This document shows positions 43,908-53,813 of a stretch of DNA of 64,000 bases, in pieces (within the stretch, counting starts at the first letter, position 1; each line of letters begins with the position of its first letter). Location of the stretch: positions 186,001 to 250,000 of the forward strand of contig NZ_JACVCV010000008.1 in the NCBI RefSeq assembly GCF_017811155.1, read 5' to 3'. The notes under the pieces are model-generated. The model saw only the letters and a program-made list of their open reading frames with translations. It was not told where the DNA came from and made no database searches. The translations under genes and the position numbers were made by a program. The DNA is from Lunatimonas salinarum (GTDB taxonomy: Bacteria; Bacteroidota; Bacteroidia; Cytophagales; Cyclobacteriaceae).

Positions 43908-46001
43908 TTGTCGGGATTCTTCGATACGAATATTGAGTTTCTCAGGGGCGTAGGGCCACTGAAGGCTGAACTACTCAAAAAAGAGCTTCAGATCTTTACC
44001 TTTGGAGATTTGTTGGAGCATTTTCCGTTTCGATACGAAGACAGAACCTCCTTTGTTAAGATTAACGAGCTGACTCCAGAACTAGAACACGTACAGGTAG
44101 TGGGGAAATTGGGAAACGTGGAATTGGTAGGCGAGGGGAGAAAGAAACGCCTGATCGCCCAATTTAGTGATGAAACCGCTACCATGGAGCTCACTTGGTT
44201 TAAAGGAATTCAGTGGGTCAGCAAACGCTTGGTAACAGGCGCATCCTATGTGGCCTTTGGCAAACCCAATCAGTACGGCCGCAAGTATTCCATGGCCCAT
44301 CCCGAACTGGAACTACTCACCGAACGGCAGGCAGACAAATCCTTTTTGCAACCGGTCTATTCCTCCACTGAAAAGCTAAAGAATAAATTTTTAGATAGCA
44401 AAGGTATTTCAAAGCTGATCGAGGAACTATTAAAGCAGGGGCTGAACCACGTATCAGAGACGTTTCCCCCCACGCTGATGCATGCCCATAGACTCATGGC
44501 AAAGAGGGAAGCCATCCGGCATATCCACTTCCCATCCGATATTCAGGTGCTGCGTAGAGCCAGGTATCGACTTAAGTTTGAGGAGTTCTTTTTTCTACAG
44601 CTTCGCCTGCTAAAGTTAAAATTGGCGCGAACGGAAAAATTTCGGGGACAAGTATTGGGACAAACATCCCTGCTAACGGAGTTTTATACCAAGCACCTTC
44701 CCTTTGACCTCACCAATGCACAAAAGAAGGTGACCCGAGAGATTTTTACAGACTTGAAGTCAGGCAAACAAATGAACCGCCTGGTACAGGGGGATGTGGG
44801 GTCAGGGAAGACCATTGTGGCATTTATCAGTATTCTCATAGCCGTAGACTCCGGCGCACAAACCTGCCTAATGGCCCCCACGGAAATCCTCGCTACACAA
44901 CATTTCGAAGGGTTAAAGGATTATGCCAGTCAGATGGGATTGGAAATTGCGCTACTGACGGGATCTACCAAGCGTTCCTCCCGGGAAGCCATCCATGCGG
45001 CACTTTTAGAGGGGCGCCTCCACATACTCATTGGAACCCATGCTCTTTTGGAGGATGTGGTGCGATTTCAAAATTTGGGATTGGCAATCATCGACGAGCA
45101 ACACCGGTTTGGTGTAGCCCAGCGTGCCAAGCTATGGGGAAAAAACCGGGAGCTCTATCCCCATGTCTTGGTAATGACCGCCACACCGATTCCCCGCACC
45201 TTGGCCATGACATTGTACGGAGACCTGGATATTTCGGTTATCGATGAGTTACCAAGCGGCAGGAAGCCGATACAAACCATCCACCGATACGACAGAGATC
45301 GGCTGCGGGTATTTGGCTTTATACGTAAGCAGATCGAAGCGGGCAGGCAAGTATATATGGTGTACCCCCTAATTGAAGAGTCTGAAAAATCGGACTTGAA
45401 AAGTCTCATGGACGGGTACGAAAGCATTTGTCGCGCCTTTTCGGAATATCCCATTGGAATCCTTCATGGCAATATGAAACCGGCAGACAAGGAATTTGAG
45501 ATGGCCCGGTTTGCGAAGGGAGAAACGAAAATCATGGTAGCCACTACCGTAATCGAAGTAGGGGTCAATGTACCCAACGCCACGGTGATGGTTATCGAAA
45601 ATGCCGAGCGCTTTGGCCTCTCACAGCTCCATCAACTTCGCGGAAGGGTGGGTCGCGGCTCCAGCCAGTCTTATTGCATTCTGATGACCAAATACGAACT
45701 GTCCAAAGATAGCAGGGTGCGGCTGGAAACAATGGTCAGAACCAATAACGGATTTGAAATTGCCGACGTAGACCTCAAACTGCGGGGTCCAGGTGATCTA
45801 ACAGGTACGCAGCAGTCTGGGCTTACGGATCTGAAAATCGCCGATTTGAGTAAAGACGCACCTATTTTGGCATTGGCCCGGGATGTAGCAAGAGAGATAT
45901 TGGAGCAGGATCCCCAGCTACTGGCAGAGGAACATAGGCCCATTCTTGCCCAAATCAGCAAGCAGAAGAAAAACGCCGTTAACTGGAGCCGAATTTCTTA
46001 A
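43908..46001 (+). CDS. recG: ATP-dependent DNA helicase RecG
   Basis: A 697-residue RecG, which remodels branched DNA at stalled forks and in recombination. The N-terminal wedge (OB) region starts near LRGVGPLKAELL and FPFRYEDRTSF. The helicase core has Walker A QGDVGSGKT, DEQHRFGVAQR (DEQH box), MTATPIPRTLAM, and the TRG motif region HQLRGRVGRGSSQSYC near the C-terminus. Start: a TTG at 43908; no better ATG fits the N-terminal wedge. Probably co-transcribed with the kinase gene. Confidence 0.95.
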   Translation: MSGFFDTNIEFLRGVGPLKAELLKKELQIFTFGDLLEHFPFRYEDRTSFVKINELTPELEHVQVVGKLGNVELVGEGRKKRLIAQFSDETATMELTWFKGIQWVSKRLVTGASYVAFGKPNQYGRKYSMAHPELELLTERQADKSFLQPVYSSTEKLKNKFLDSKGISKLIEELLKQGLNHVSETFPPTLMHAHRLMAKREAIRHIHFPSDIQVLRRARYRLKFEEFFFLQLRLLKLKLARTEKFRGQVLGQTSLLTEFYTKHLPFDLTNAQKKVTREIFTDLKSGKQMNRLVQGDVGSGKTIVAFISILIAVDSGAQTCLMAPTEILATQHFEGLKDYASQMGLEIALLTGSTKRSSREAIHAALLEGRLHILIGTHALLEDVVRFQNLGLAIIDEQHRFGVAQRAKLWGKNRELYPHVLVMTATPIPRTLAMTLYGDLDISVIDELPSGRKPIQTIHRYDRDRLRVFGFIRKQIEAGRQVYMVYPLIEESEKSDLKSLMDGYESICRAFSEYPIGILHGNMKPADKEFEMARFAKGETKIMVATTVIEVGVNVPNATVMVIENAERFGLSQLHQLRGRVGRGSSQSYCILMTKYELSKDSRVRLETMVRTNNGFEIADVDLKLRGPGDLTGTQQSGLTDLKIADLSKDAPILALARDVAREILEQDPQLLAEEHRPILAQISKQKKNAVNWSRIS

Positions 46002-46113
46002 GCTAAAGCCGGTTTTTTGTACCAAATTCGCGGTATATTTCGTTTGAATAGGCAGCATGAGGGGGCGGTTGGTACGGTTTTTATTATTTAATCGGTAGTT
46101 TTACCTATACTCT

Positions 46114-46962
46114 ATGATTATGCACTTGTCTAGAATACCTTTAGTTGTCGTTCTGATTGGAATATTGGGCTTTTCCTCGTGTGTTTCCAAACGAAAATTT
46201 ACCGATGCCACTATGCGGATTGCCACCCTAACCCGCACCTTGGGCGACACCGAATCATCGCTTCAAGCGACGCAGCAGAGCCTAAAAAACACCCAAGAAG
46301 CGCTCGAGCAGACCAAGGGCGAGCTTTCCCGTGAAAAAGAGCTCGTCGAGACACTCAACAGCCGTTTAAGCCAAGCATTATCCACCTCTTCCACGGTGCA
46401 GCAACAGCTGACCGAAAAAGAACGTCGGCTTTTGGAGCAGCAAGAGCGGTTGGATATGCTACAAAACCTACTCGATGAACAGCGTTCGGTGATGGCCGGC
46501 CTGAAGGCTACGGTAGACCGGGCATTGAATCAATACCGATCCGACGAGCTTCAGGTATATGAGGAGGATGGCAAGCTCTATGTTTCCTTGCAGGATAAGT
46601 TGCTCTTCCCCTCGGGCAGTGCCACGGTCAATCGAGACGGACGGGAGGCGTTGGGTAAATTATCCGAAGTGCTAAACGCCAACGAAGAAATTCAGATCAT
46701 GGTAGAAGGACACACCGATAATGTGCCCATCAGCGGCCGGTTTGAAGACAACTGGGCATTGAGTACGGCGAGGGCCACCGCCATCGTGCGAATACTGACG
46801 GAAAGCTATAAGGTAGCTCCGGAGCGGGTGATTGCATCGGGTAGAAGCTACTATTACCCCAAGGCTCCAAACGACAGCTCGGAGGGTAGAGCAAAAAACC
46901 GGAGAACGGAAATCATCCTCACACCAAAGCTGGATGAACTGTTCAACCTATTGAACCAATAA
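46114..46962 (+). CDS. OmpA family lipoprotein with coiled coil
   Basis: A 282-residue lipoprotein: lipobox GFSSC (Cys23), a long coiled-coil segment (about 35-145, repeated Gln/Glu/Leu heptads such as LEQTKGELSREKELVETLNS), then a C-terminal OmpA domain (EGHTDNVPISGRFEDNWALSTARATAI). The NxxLSxxRA-type motif WALSTARA and the RRTEI end bind peptidoglycan. It probably tethers the outer membrane to the cell wall. The pseudouridine synthase gene begins 3 bases later, so the two are co-transcribed. Confidence 0.9.
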   Translation: MIMHLSRIPLVVVLIGILGFSSCVSKRKFTDATMRIATLTRTLGDTESSLQATQQSLKNTQEALEQTKGELSREKELVETLNSRLSQALSTSSTVQQQLTEKERRLLEQQERLDMLQNLLDEQRSVMAGLKATVDRALNQYRSDELQVYEEDGKLYVSLQDKLLFPSGSATVNRDGREALGKLSEVLNANEEIQIMVEGHTDNVPISGRFEDNWALSTARATAIVRILTESYKVAPERVIASGRSYYYPKAPNDSSEGRAKNRRTEIILTPKLDELFNLLNQ

Positions 46963-46965
46963 GCC

Positions 46966-47589
46966 ATGCCGTTGAGATACTTTGTCCTGTATAAGCCCTT
47001 TGGCGTATTAAGCCAATTTAGCGGGGAAGGACATACGTTGGGGGAGCTATACGATTTCCCGAAGGATGTCTATCCCGTAGGCAGGCTGGACAAAGACAGT
47101 GAAGGCCTTCTTTTGGTAACCAATGACAAACCGCTGAATCATTATTTACTTGATCCATCCTACGGACATGAACGTACCTATCTTGCACAGGTAGAAGGGC
47201 TTATTCAGCTGGATGCCCTGCTAGCGCTGCAGGAGGGGGTGATCATCCGGGTAGAAAACAAGGATTACCTTACCAAAAAGGCAAAAGCCGCGCTTCTTCC
47301 CAACGAGCCAGCGCTGCCGGTACGGAATCCGCCGATCCGTTATCGGAAAAACGTGCCGGATTGCTGGATTTCTTTGACCCTCACGGAGGGCAAAAACCGC
47401 CAAGTAAGAAAAATGACTGCCAAAGTAGGTTACCCTACGCTGCGGTTGGTGAGGTGGTCTATGGAAAATCTCACGATCGATGGGATGCAACCTGGACAGG
47501 TAGTGGAAAAATCAAGGGACGAAATCTATCTGAGCTTGGGATTTTCTTCCGGGAATCGCAATGGAGATTCCCCCAAAGTAAGAAAATAA
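46966..47589 (+). CDS. Pseudouridine synthase, RsuA/RluE type
   Basis: A 207-residue RNA pseudouridine synthase. The catalytic Asp42 lies in VGRLDKDSEGLLLVTND, and the later motif GKNRQVRKMTAKVGYPTLRLVRW is complete. There is no N-terminal S4 domain, which points to the RluE (23S rRNA) type rather than RsuA. The last ~15 residues are a basic, low-complexity tail. The gene starts with the ATG at 46966. Confidence 0.9.
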   Translation: MPLRYFVLYKPFGVLSQFSGEGHTLGELYDFPKDVYPVGRLDKDSEGLLLVTNDKPLNHYLLDPSYGHERTYLAQVEGLIQLDALLALQEGVIIRVENKDYLTKKAKAALLPNEPALPVRNPPIRYRKNVPDCWISLTLTEGKNRQVRKMTAKVGYPTLRLVRWSMENLTIDGMQPGQVVEKSRDEIYLSLGFSSGNRNGDSPKVRK

Positions 47590-47725
47590 GCCATTCTTCT
47601 ACGCAAAAAACAATAACAGCCCCATGTTCATTGTGAGATCAAGCGAATTGTTCTAATTTAGGCCGAATTATAATTCGGGGAAAGGAAACTCTCCGGCAAA
47701 GGTAAAACAACATCAACCATTGGAT

Positions 47726-48697
47726 ATGCATCAGGAAAAAATAGCAGCAGCCATACAGGAAGTAAAGAAGATAGTCGTTGGTCAGGACAGGATGATAAAC
47801 AGACTGTTGATCGGATTATTTACAAACGGACACATCCTTCTCGAAGGGGTACCGGGACTGGCGAAGACACTGACCGTAAATACCTTGGCCAAGGTGCTGC
47901 ATTTGGATTTTAAACGGATCCAATTTACGCCGGATTTGTTGCCTTCTGACCTGATAGGCACGATGATTTACAATCAACTAAACGCCAATTTTGAGGTAAA
48001 GAAAGGGCCGATATTCTCCAACATTATCTTGGCAGACGAAGTAAACCGCTCCCCTGCCAAAGTACAGTCTGCACTTTTGGAGGCGATGCAGGAAAAACAG
48101 GTCACTATTGGAGAGACTACCTTTGTGTTGGACAAGCCTTTTCTGGTATTGGCCACCCAAAACCCCGTAGACCAAGAGGGCACCTATCCCCTTCCCGAAG
48201 CACAGGTAGACCGCTTTATGATGAAGGTAAACATAGACTATCCTTCCAAAAGAGACGAAATGGAGGTAATGAGGAGGATGACAGATGCCTTTTTTGTGTC
48301 GGAGGTCAATCCGCTTCTAAATAAGGAAGATATTTTTGCGATCCGTGCGGAAATCAATAAGGTGCGAATAGCCGAGCCGCTCGAAAACTACATCATTGAG
48401 CTGGTTTTCTGCACCAGGTTTCCGGAAAAGTACGGAATGGAACAGGAATCCCGCTACATACAATTTGGAGCTTCACCACGGGCAAGCATTAACTTAAATC
48501 TAGCCGCAAAAGCTGTCGCCTACATGGATGGGAGGGATTACGTACTGCCGGAAGACATCAAAGAAATCGCCGTGGATGTGCTGAACCACAGGATCATTCT
48601 GAATTACGAAGCCGAAGCAGATAATATCAGCACCAGAGATATCATTCTGCGGATTTTGGATAAAATTCCTTTGAATAAAACTGCGGTATTTAACTGA
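47726..48697 (+). CDS. MoxR family AAA+ ATPase
   Basis: A 323-residue AAA_3/MoxR ATPase, a chaperone-like ATPase that assists assembly or activation of partner proteins. Walker A GVPGLAKT is at residues 41-48, Walker B ILADEVNR, sensor region LATQNPVDQEGTYPLPEAQVDRF. The C-terminal lid has YIQFGASPRASINLNLAAKA. I start at ATG 47726; a TTG two codons earlier is possible. The usual partner genes (DUF58 or von Willebrand A proteins) are not next to it: it is followed by a histidine kinase. Confidence 0.93.
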   Translation: MHQEKIAAAIQEVKKIVVGQDRMINRLLIGLFTNGHILLEGVPGLAKTLTVNTLAKVLHLDFKRIQFTPDLLPSDLIGTMIYNQLNANFEVKKGPIFSNIILADEVNRSPAKVQSALLEAMQEKQVTIGETTFVLDKPFLVLATQNPVDQEGTYPLPEAQVDRFMMKVNIDYPSKRDEMEVMRRMTDAFFVSEVNPLLNKEDIFAIRAEINKVRIAEPLENYIIELVFCTRFPEKYGMEQESRYIQFGASPRASINLNLAAKAVAYMDGRDYVLPEDIKEIAVDVLNHRIILNYEAEADNISTRDIILRILDKIPLNKTAVFN

Positions 48698-48761
48698 TGG
48701 GCAAGGCATCCTGCATCTACTTATGCAAGATGACCGACCCATTATACGTTAAATCCCATGT

Positions 48762-49811
48762 ATGGATAAGAGCAAATTATATTGGATACTTCAGGGAGTA
48801 GGTTGGCTGGGATATGCCGGCCTAAACCTGTTTTTTCTATCCTTTGACCGCGGAATCACGGCAATTCAGGTAGGGGCCTACCTTTCGCTTGCCACCTTTT
48901 ACTTTTTATCCACACACTTTTTCCGGTATTATATCAAGAAAAACACTTGGTTTGAATTTCCACTTGAAAAGCTCCTCAAGAAGGTCTTTTTATCCCTCGT
49001 CGCGCTGAGTTTCCTAAACATGTTTGTCCAGGTGATCATCAACTTGGCCTTCGATATCTTAAACCCGCTGGTGGATCTTACTCCCCTATTTTTGCTGGCA
49101 AACCTCTTTACCAGCTTCGTTTTTTACTCGCTGTGGGTATTGATGTATTTCCTGTTTTATTTTCTGGATAATTACAACGCCACCCTGAAGTATCAGGCAA
49201 AAATCAACGAAATAAAGCTCATACACCTACGCAATCAGTTAAACCCCCACTTTATCTTTAATGCACTGAACAGCGTACGGGCACTTGTGGACGAGGATCC
49301 CAAAAAGGCCAAATCTGCTATCACCCAACTTTCGAATATTTTGCGGTATTCATTGATCATGGACAAACACAAGGTAATCCCCTTTGGCGAAGAGCTGAAC
49401 ACGGTAAAGGACTACCTCAACTTGGAGCTTATCAGGTTTGAAGAACGGCTAACCGTTCAGTATGAGATCGAGGATGCCGCATTTCAATACAAGATCCCCC
49501 CCATGATGCTTCAAACCATCGCCGAAAACGCCATCAAACACGGCATCTCAAACCTCATGCGGGGAGGTATCATTGAAATTAAATCCAGTATCGGTCTTCT
49601 GGGAGATTTATATATTTGGGTAAAAAACAGCGGACAGCTTAAGGGCGAGTCGGTCAGCCACAGACCGGGCGAGGGGCACGGTATTTCCAATACGATTGAA
49701 CGCTTAAAACTCATCTATGGGGGAAGAGCTTCCTTCAAAATATTCAACCACGGACAAGAATTTGTAGTCACTGAAATCAAAATACCGAAACAAAATAGTA
49801 ACTTAGAATAA
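48762..49811 (+). CDS. LytS-type sensor histidine kinase
   Basis: A 349-residue membrane kinase: four hydrophobic segments (about 8-28, 35-55, 74-97, 107-135), a short coiled linker, then the His_kinase domain with phosphoacceptor His163 in LNPHFIFNAL. The ATP-binding part is in LQTIAENAIKHGISN and GHGISNTIERL. This is the Bacteroidota 7TM-less YesM/LytS form, which usually signals to a LytTR regulator. That regulator follows 8 bases after the stop. Confidence 0.92.
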   Translation: MDKSKLYWILQGVGWLGYAGLNLFFLSFDRGITAIQVGAYLSLATFYFLSTHFFRYYIKKNTWFEFPLEKLLKKVFLSLVALSFLNMFVQVIINLAFDILNPLVDLTPLFLLANLFTSFVFYSLWVLMYFLFYFLDNYNATLKYQAKINEIKLIHLRNQLNPHFIFNALNSVRALVDEDPKKAKSAITQLSNILRYSLIMDKHKVIPFGEELNTVKDYLNLELIRFEERLTVQYEIEDAAFQYKIPPMMLQTIAENAIKHGISNLMRGGIIEIKSSIGLLGDLYIWVKNSGQLKGESVSHRPGEGHGISNTIERLKLIYGGRASFKIFNHGQEFVVTEIKIPKQNSNLE

Positions 49812-49819
49812 AAATAAAG

Positions 49820-50560
49820 ATGACAATGCGCGCATTAATAGTAGATGACGAGAGATTAGCCAGAAAAGAACTGATCAACCTGCTTTCAAATCACGAAAAA
49901 GTAGAAGTGGTCGGCGAGGCGTTGAATGTGGACGATGCGAAAGAGAAGATCGATCAGTTACAGCCTGATGTGATTTTTTTGGATATTCAAATGCCGGAAA
50001 AGACCGGGTTTGACCTTCTGGAAGAACTGGACCATGTACCGCTAGTGGTATTCACCACTGCCTACGATGAATTTGCGATTCAAGCATTTCAGGTTAACGC
50101 ATTGGATTACCTCCTCAAGCCGGTGGAACCGGCCCGGTTGGCAGAAACGCTTGTAAAGCTGGAAAGGAAAATAGAGGATCTCAAAAAGGAACAGCAAGAA
50201 GCCGCCGAGGTGGCGCCCAAAAAGCTCTCCTTGGCTGACCAAGTATTCGTAAAAGATGGAGATCGCTGTTGGTTTGTTAAGCTTTCCAACGTACGGCTTT
50301 TTGAGTCTGACGGAAACTACATCAAAGTGTACTTTGATAACAATAAGCCCATGATCCATAAGTCCCTGAACGCATTAGACGAACGCTTGGATGAAAAATC
50401 CTTTTTCCGGGCCAGTCGAAAACACATCATCAACCTAAGCTGGGTGGATACGATCGAGCCTTGGTTTAATGGAGGGCTGGTAGTGACATTAAAAGGTGGC
50501 GACCGCATCGAGGTAAGTAGGAGGCAAGCCGCCCGATTTAAGGACCTGATGAGTTTATAG
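49820..50560 (+). CDS. LytTR-type response regulator
   Basis: A 246-residue regulator. The receiver domain has Asp10 in the acidic pair, phosphoacceptor Asp55 in VIFLDIQMPE, and Lys in LDYLLKPVEP. The LytTR DNA-binding domain (about 145-245) has FVKDGDRCWFVKLSNVRLFESDGNYIKVYF and ASRKHIINLSWV. It is the partner of the kinase gene just upstream. A Met two codons in is a possible start. Confidence 0.93.
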   Translation: MTMRALIVDDERLARKELINLLSNHEKVEVVGEALNVDDAKEKIDQLQPDVIFLDIQMPEKTGFDLLEELDHVPLVVFTTAYDEFAIQAFQVNALDYLLKPVEPARLAETLVKLERKIEDLKKEQQEAAEVAPKKLSLADQVFVKDGDRCWFVKLSNVRLFESDGNYIKVYFDNNKPMIHKSLNALDERLDEKSFFRASRKHIINLSWVDTIEPWFNGGLVVTLKGGDRIEVSRRQAARFKDLMSL

Positions 50561-50803
50561 AAAACGTACAGCTTCCAAAAAAAATCGTTTTATTACCTAT
50601 TTTTTGCAAATTGTTGTATATTTAATCGCTTCTAGTAGCTGTCTGAACAGATTTTTGCCTTCTGAGGGTAAATGTCTGCAAAAGGCTCCGGAAGTACAGC
50701 TTACAATGGCAATTAAACGGTAAAAGCCCCGAATCCATCTTGCTAACAGCTCAGGAATTCAGGCGTGAACCTATAGGTATTTTTCAACAAAAAAACGTAA
50801 ATC

Positions 50804-51559
50804 ATGAAAGAAGAGCGGATACTCATAGTGGAAGATGATGTAAATATCTCAGAGAATATAGAGGAGATATTGCAGCTTCTGGGATATGTGAACATTGACA
50901 TCGCCAACTCTGCAAATCAGGCAATCAAGGTAGTGAAGAAGTACCGCCCGGACATGGTGTTTATGGACATCAAGCTAAAAGGCGATAAAGATGGGATAGA
51001 GTTGGGAGAGATTATCCAGCAAATGGTAGACGCTCCGATTGTGTATGTCACTTCCTACAGTGACCCTGCGATCATCGAACGCGCAAAAAGAACGCACCCA
51101 GCAGGCTTTATTGTAAAGCCATTCAACAGCAACGACATCCATGCGATGGTGGAGATCGTGCTTTACAATCAACGCACCCGCCCTGCGATGGTAGACCACG
51201 GAGGTGCAGCCCCTGAAATAAGCCCCTACTTGGTGAACGATGCGGTATTCATCAAGGCAGACAACTCCTTTGAACGGGTGAATTACACCGATATCTACTA
51301 CGTAGAAGCTAATGGAAACATGGTGACGATCTTTACCAAAAACCGGAACTTCACCATCCGCAAGTCCATGAAAGATATGGAAGACAAATTGCCTTCAAAC
51401 CTGTTTTTACGTGTGCAGAAGTCCTTTATCGTTCAGTTGGCACAAATAGAAAACTTTAACACCAAAGAGATCACACTGAAAACCAACGACGTAGTGCCCG
51501 TAGGTCGACAGTATTACAACTCATTCCTTGCCAAACTAAACACCATTACGGAAAGTTAA
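50804..51559 (+). CDS. Second LytTR-type response regulator
   Basis: A 251-residue regulator of the same design as the previous gene: receiver with Asp55 in MVFMDIKLKG, Lys in GFIVKPFNSND, and a C-terminal LytTR domain (DAVFIKADNSFERVNYTDIYYVEANGN, then RVQKSFIVQL). The 243-base gap before it contains no gene, and no kinase is adjacent, so its signal is unknown. Its receiver is not closely similar in sequence to the first one. The PhoH gene converges on it. Confidence 0.92.
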   Translation: MKEERILIVEDDVNISENIEEILQLLGYVNIDIANSANQAIKVVKKYRPDMVFMDIKLKGDKDGIELGEIIQQMVDAPIVYVTSYSDPAIIERAKRTHPAGFIVKPFNSNDIHAMVEIVLYNQRTRPAMVDHGGAAPEISPYLVNDAVFIKADNSFERVNYTDIYYVEANGNMVTIFTKNRNFTIRKSMKDMEDKLPSNLFLRVQKSFIVQLAQIENFNTKEITLKTNDVVPVGRQYYNSFLAKLNTITES

Positions 51560-51568
51560 GGTCGCTCC

Positions 51569-52921
51569 TCATAGCAGTTCATTGGCCAAATTCGCCAATT
51601 CAGACCTCTCCCCTTTCTCCAGTTTGATGTGTGCATATATTGGATGATTTTTGACACGGTCTATCAGATACGATAGACCGTTGCTTTGACTATCCAGGTA
51701 GGGGGTATCGATTTGAAACACGTCGCCTGTAAAAACGATCTTTGTATTTTCGCCGGCACGGCTGATGATCGTCTTTACTTCGTGTGGGGTCAGGTTTTGG
51801 GCTTCGTCCACAATAAAAAAAATATTCGAAAGCGAACGCCCGCGGATATAAGCCAGAGGTTGTATCACCAATTTTTCCAGGTTTACCAGTTCCGTAATTT
51901 TCTGAAATTCCTTTTCACCTTCTTTGTACTGATTTTGAATAAATTTAAGATTATCCCATAGCGGTTCCATGTACGGATTGAGCTTGGATTTGATATCCCC
52001 GGGCAAAAAGCCAATGTCCTTATTGCTGAGCGGCACAATAGGCCGTGCCAGAAAAATCTGCTTAAACTCGTGGCGTTGCTCTAGGGCACCGGCTAGCGCC
52101 AACAGTGTTTTACCGGTTCCTGCCACGCCTTGTATACTTACAAGCTTGATGGCAGGATTCAGAATCGCATGAAGCGCAAATGCCTGCTCCGCATTTTTGG
52201 GTTTAATATTGTATGCAGTTTTCTTCTCAATCTTCTCGAGTTGGTTCAGCTCGCTGTTGTAAAAGGCAAGTACCGATTTGCTGTTGTTTTTGAGGATATA
52301 AAAGGTGTTTGGATCCTTTAATTTTTCGTTGACAATCCCAGACGCATCGATGACGCTTTTATCATAGAGCTCATTGATCTTATCCGGGTTTACCTCATCA
52401 AGTACACGCTTACCGGTATTTTCCAGTTCGGAGATGTTTTTAATCTTACCGGTTTCGTAGTCCTCCGCTGTAATCTCCAAGGACTTGGCCTTCAACCGCA
52501 GGTTGATGTCTTTACTGACAAGAATGACTTTTCGGCCCTTTTCTGACTGCTTGAGACTTAGAGCCGCGTTCAGTATTTTGTGATCGTTCTTTTCCTCGCC
52601 AAAGATGTCGTTGGCATTCAACTTATTTTCCGGATTCATCAACACTTTGAAGTAGCCCTTTCCCTTCCCATTGAGCGGTGTCCAATCGTGGATCATGTGG
52701 TCCTTTGACAGGTCATCCAGCAATCGAATAAACTCCCTGGCTTCAAAATTTTTGGTGTCGTTGCCCTTTTTGAATTGATCCAACTCCTCCAGCACGGTGA
52801 TTGGGATGACCACGTCGTGCTCGGCAAAGTTCATAATCGAATTGTGGGCGTAAAGTATCACCGATGTATCCAGTACAAAAATTTTACGTTCTTCAGACTT
52901 TTTCACACGAGGCATAGGCAC
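51569..52921 (-). CDS. PIN-PhoH fusion ATPase
   Basis: A 450-residue protein. An N-terminal PIN nuclease domain (about 13-150, FVLDTSVILYAHN with the first catalytic Asp, and VILVSKDINLRLKA with later acidic residues) is joined to a PhoH ATPase domain: GVAGTGKT Walker A, FFIVDEAQNLTPHEVKT Walker B, and the C-terminal VFTGDVFQID. In other bacteria PIN-PhoH (PhoH2) proteins act as ATP-driven RNA helicases and ribonucleases. No antitoxin-like partner gene is adjacent. Confidence 0.92.
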   Translation of the reverse strand: MPMPRVKKSEERKIFVLDTSVILYAHNSIMNFAEHDVVIPITVLEELDQFKKGNDTKNFEAREFIRLLDDLSKDHMIHDWTPLNGKGKGYFKVLMNPENKLNANDIFGEEKNDHKILNAALSLKQSEKGRKVILVSKDINLRLKAKSLEITAEDYETGKIKNISELENTGKRVLDEVNPDKINELYDKSVIDASGIVNEKLKDPNTFYILKNNSKSVLAFYNSELNQLEKIEKKTAYNIKPKNAEQAFALHAILNPAIKLVSIQGVAGTGKTLLALAGALEQRHEFKQIFLARPIVPLSNKDIGFLPGDIKSKLNPYMEPLWDNLKFIQNQYKEGEKEFQKITELVNLEKLVIQPLAYIRGRSLSNIFFIVDEAQNLTPHEVKTIISRAGENTKIVFTGDVFQIDTPYLDSQSNGLSYLIDRVKNHPIYAHIKLEKGERSELANLANELL

Positions 52922-53057
52922 AAAAGCTTGGTTTTTCTACTTCGTATAAGTTAGAAAAATAAACCTTGGTATTGGCCAATTTGATTGAAAAAGATTCACG
53001 CTGACGCTTGCAGGCATTGTATTGGATTGACTATCAATTAAAAAAATACTGTCAAGC

Positions 53058-53813
53058 CTATCTATTCCAAATCTCCCAAGAAGCCTCTGCTTGTAAGTGC
53101 AACATCTCCAAGCCATTTTTGACTTTGGCACCCTTCAAGGCCATGCGGTTCATGATGGCGGTATTCTCCGGATTATAGACCAAATCATACAACAGGTTGT
53201 GCTTGCCAACGTGGTCAAACGGGATGTCTGCGGTAAGCTCCACATTCGGATAGGTTCCTAGTGGGGTGGTGTTGATGATCAACGGGTATGCTTCCAGCAG
53301 TGACGGATTCCTATGCAGATCCTCATACGTGATCAGAAGCGGATTGTTGGAACCCTCCTTCCTGCGGCTTACCAAAACATACGGGATTTCCAAGTCGAGC
53401 AATACCTGAACCACCGCTTTGGAAGCCCCTCCAGTACCCAATACCAATGCCTTCGGTTTGGAGGGACCTAACCAAGCTTGCAGGGAAGACTTAAAGCCAT
53501 AGTAGTCGGTATTGTATCCGGATAGCCTTCCCTTATTAATCTTAATGGTGTTTACCGCACCGATTGCCTTGCAGGCCGGATCCAGTTCATCCATAAACGG
53601 TATCACCTGCAATTTGTAGGGAATGGTGACATTCAGGCCTACCAGACCGGGATTGGACGCAAGCACTGCTTTCAACTCAGCCACATCGGGGATTTCATAC
53701 AAGTTGTACTCACAGTCATGAAGCCCTTCTCTTTCAAATTTTGTAGTAAAGTATTTTTTGGAAAAAGAATGGGTCAAAGGATATCCAATTAGTCCGAACT
53801 GCTTCATTTTCAT
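53058..53813 (-). CDS. aroE: Shikimate dehydrogenase
   Basis: A 251-residue NADPH-dependent enzyme making shikimate from 3-dehydroshikimate. Substrate-binding GYPLTHSFSKKYF is near the N-terminus, with catalytic Lys67 in NVTIPYK and Asp103 in YNTDYYG. The dinucleotide-binding LGTGGASKAV and the NTTPLGTYPN segment follow. It overlaps the DUF368 gene before it by 4 bases, so the two are translationally coupled. An ATG two codons in is an alternative start. Confidence 0.94.
   Translation of the reverse strand: MKMKQFGLIGYPLTHSFSKKYFTTKFEREGLHDCEYNLYEIPDVAELKAVLASNPGLVGLNVTIPYKLQVIPFMDELDPACKAIGAVNTIKINKGRLSGYNTDYYGFKSSLQAWLGPSKPKALVLGTGGASKAVVQVLLDLEIPYVLVSRRKEGSNNPLLITYEDLHRNPSLLEAYPLIINTTPLGTYPNVELTADIPFDHVGKHNLLYDLVYNPENTAIMNRMALKGAKVKNGLEMLHLQAEASWEIWNR

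Noticed and set aside
50564-50705. Direct repeat GTACAGCTT (50566 and 50695) before the second LytTR gene as an operator pair
   Set aside because: Only 9 bases long and about 130 bases apart; chance occurrence cannot be excluded and no second motif supports it.
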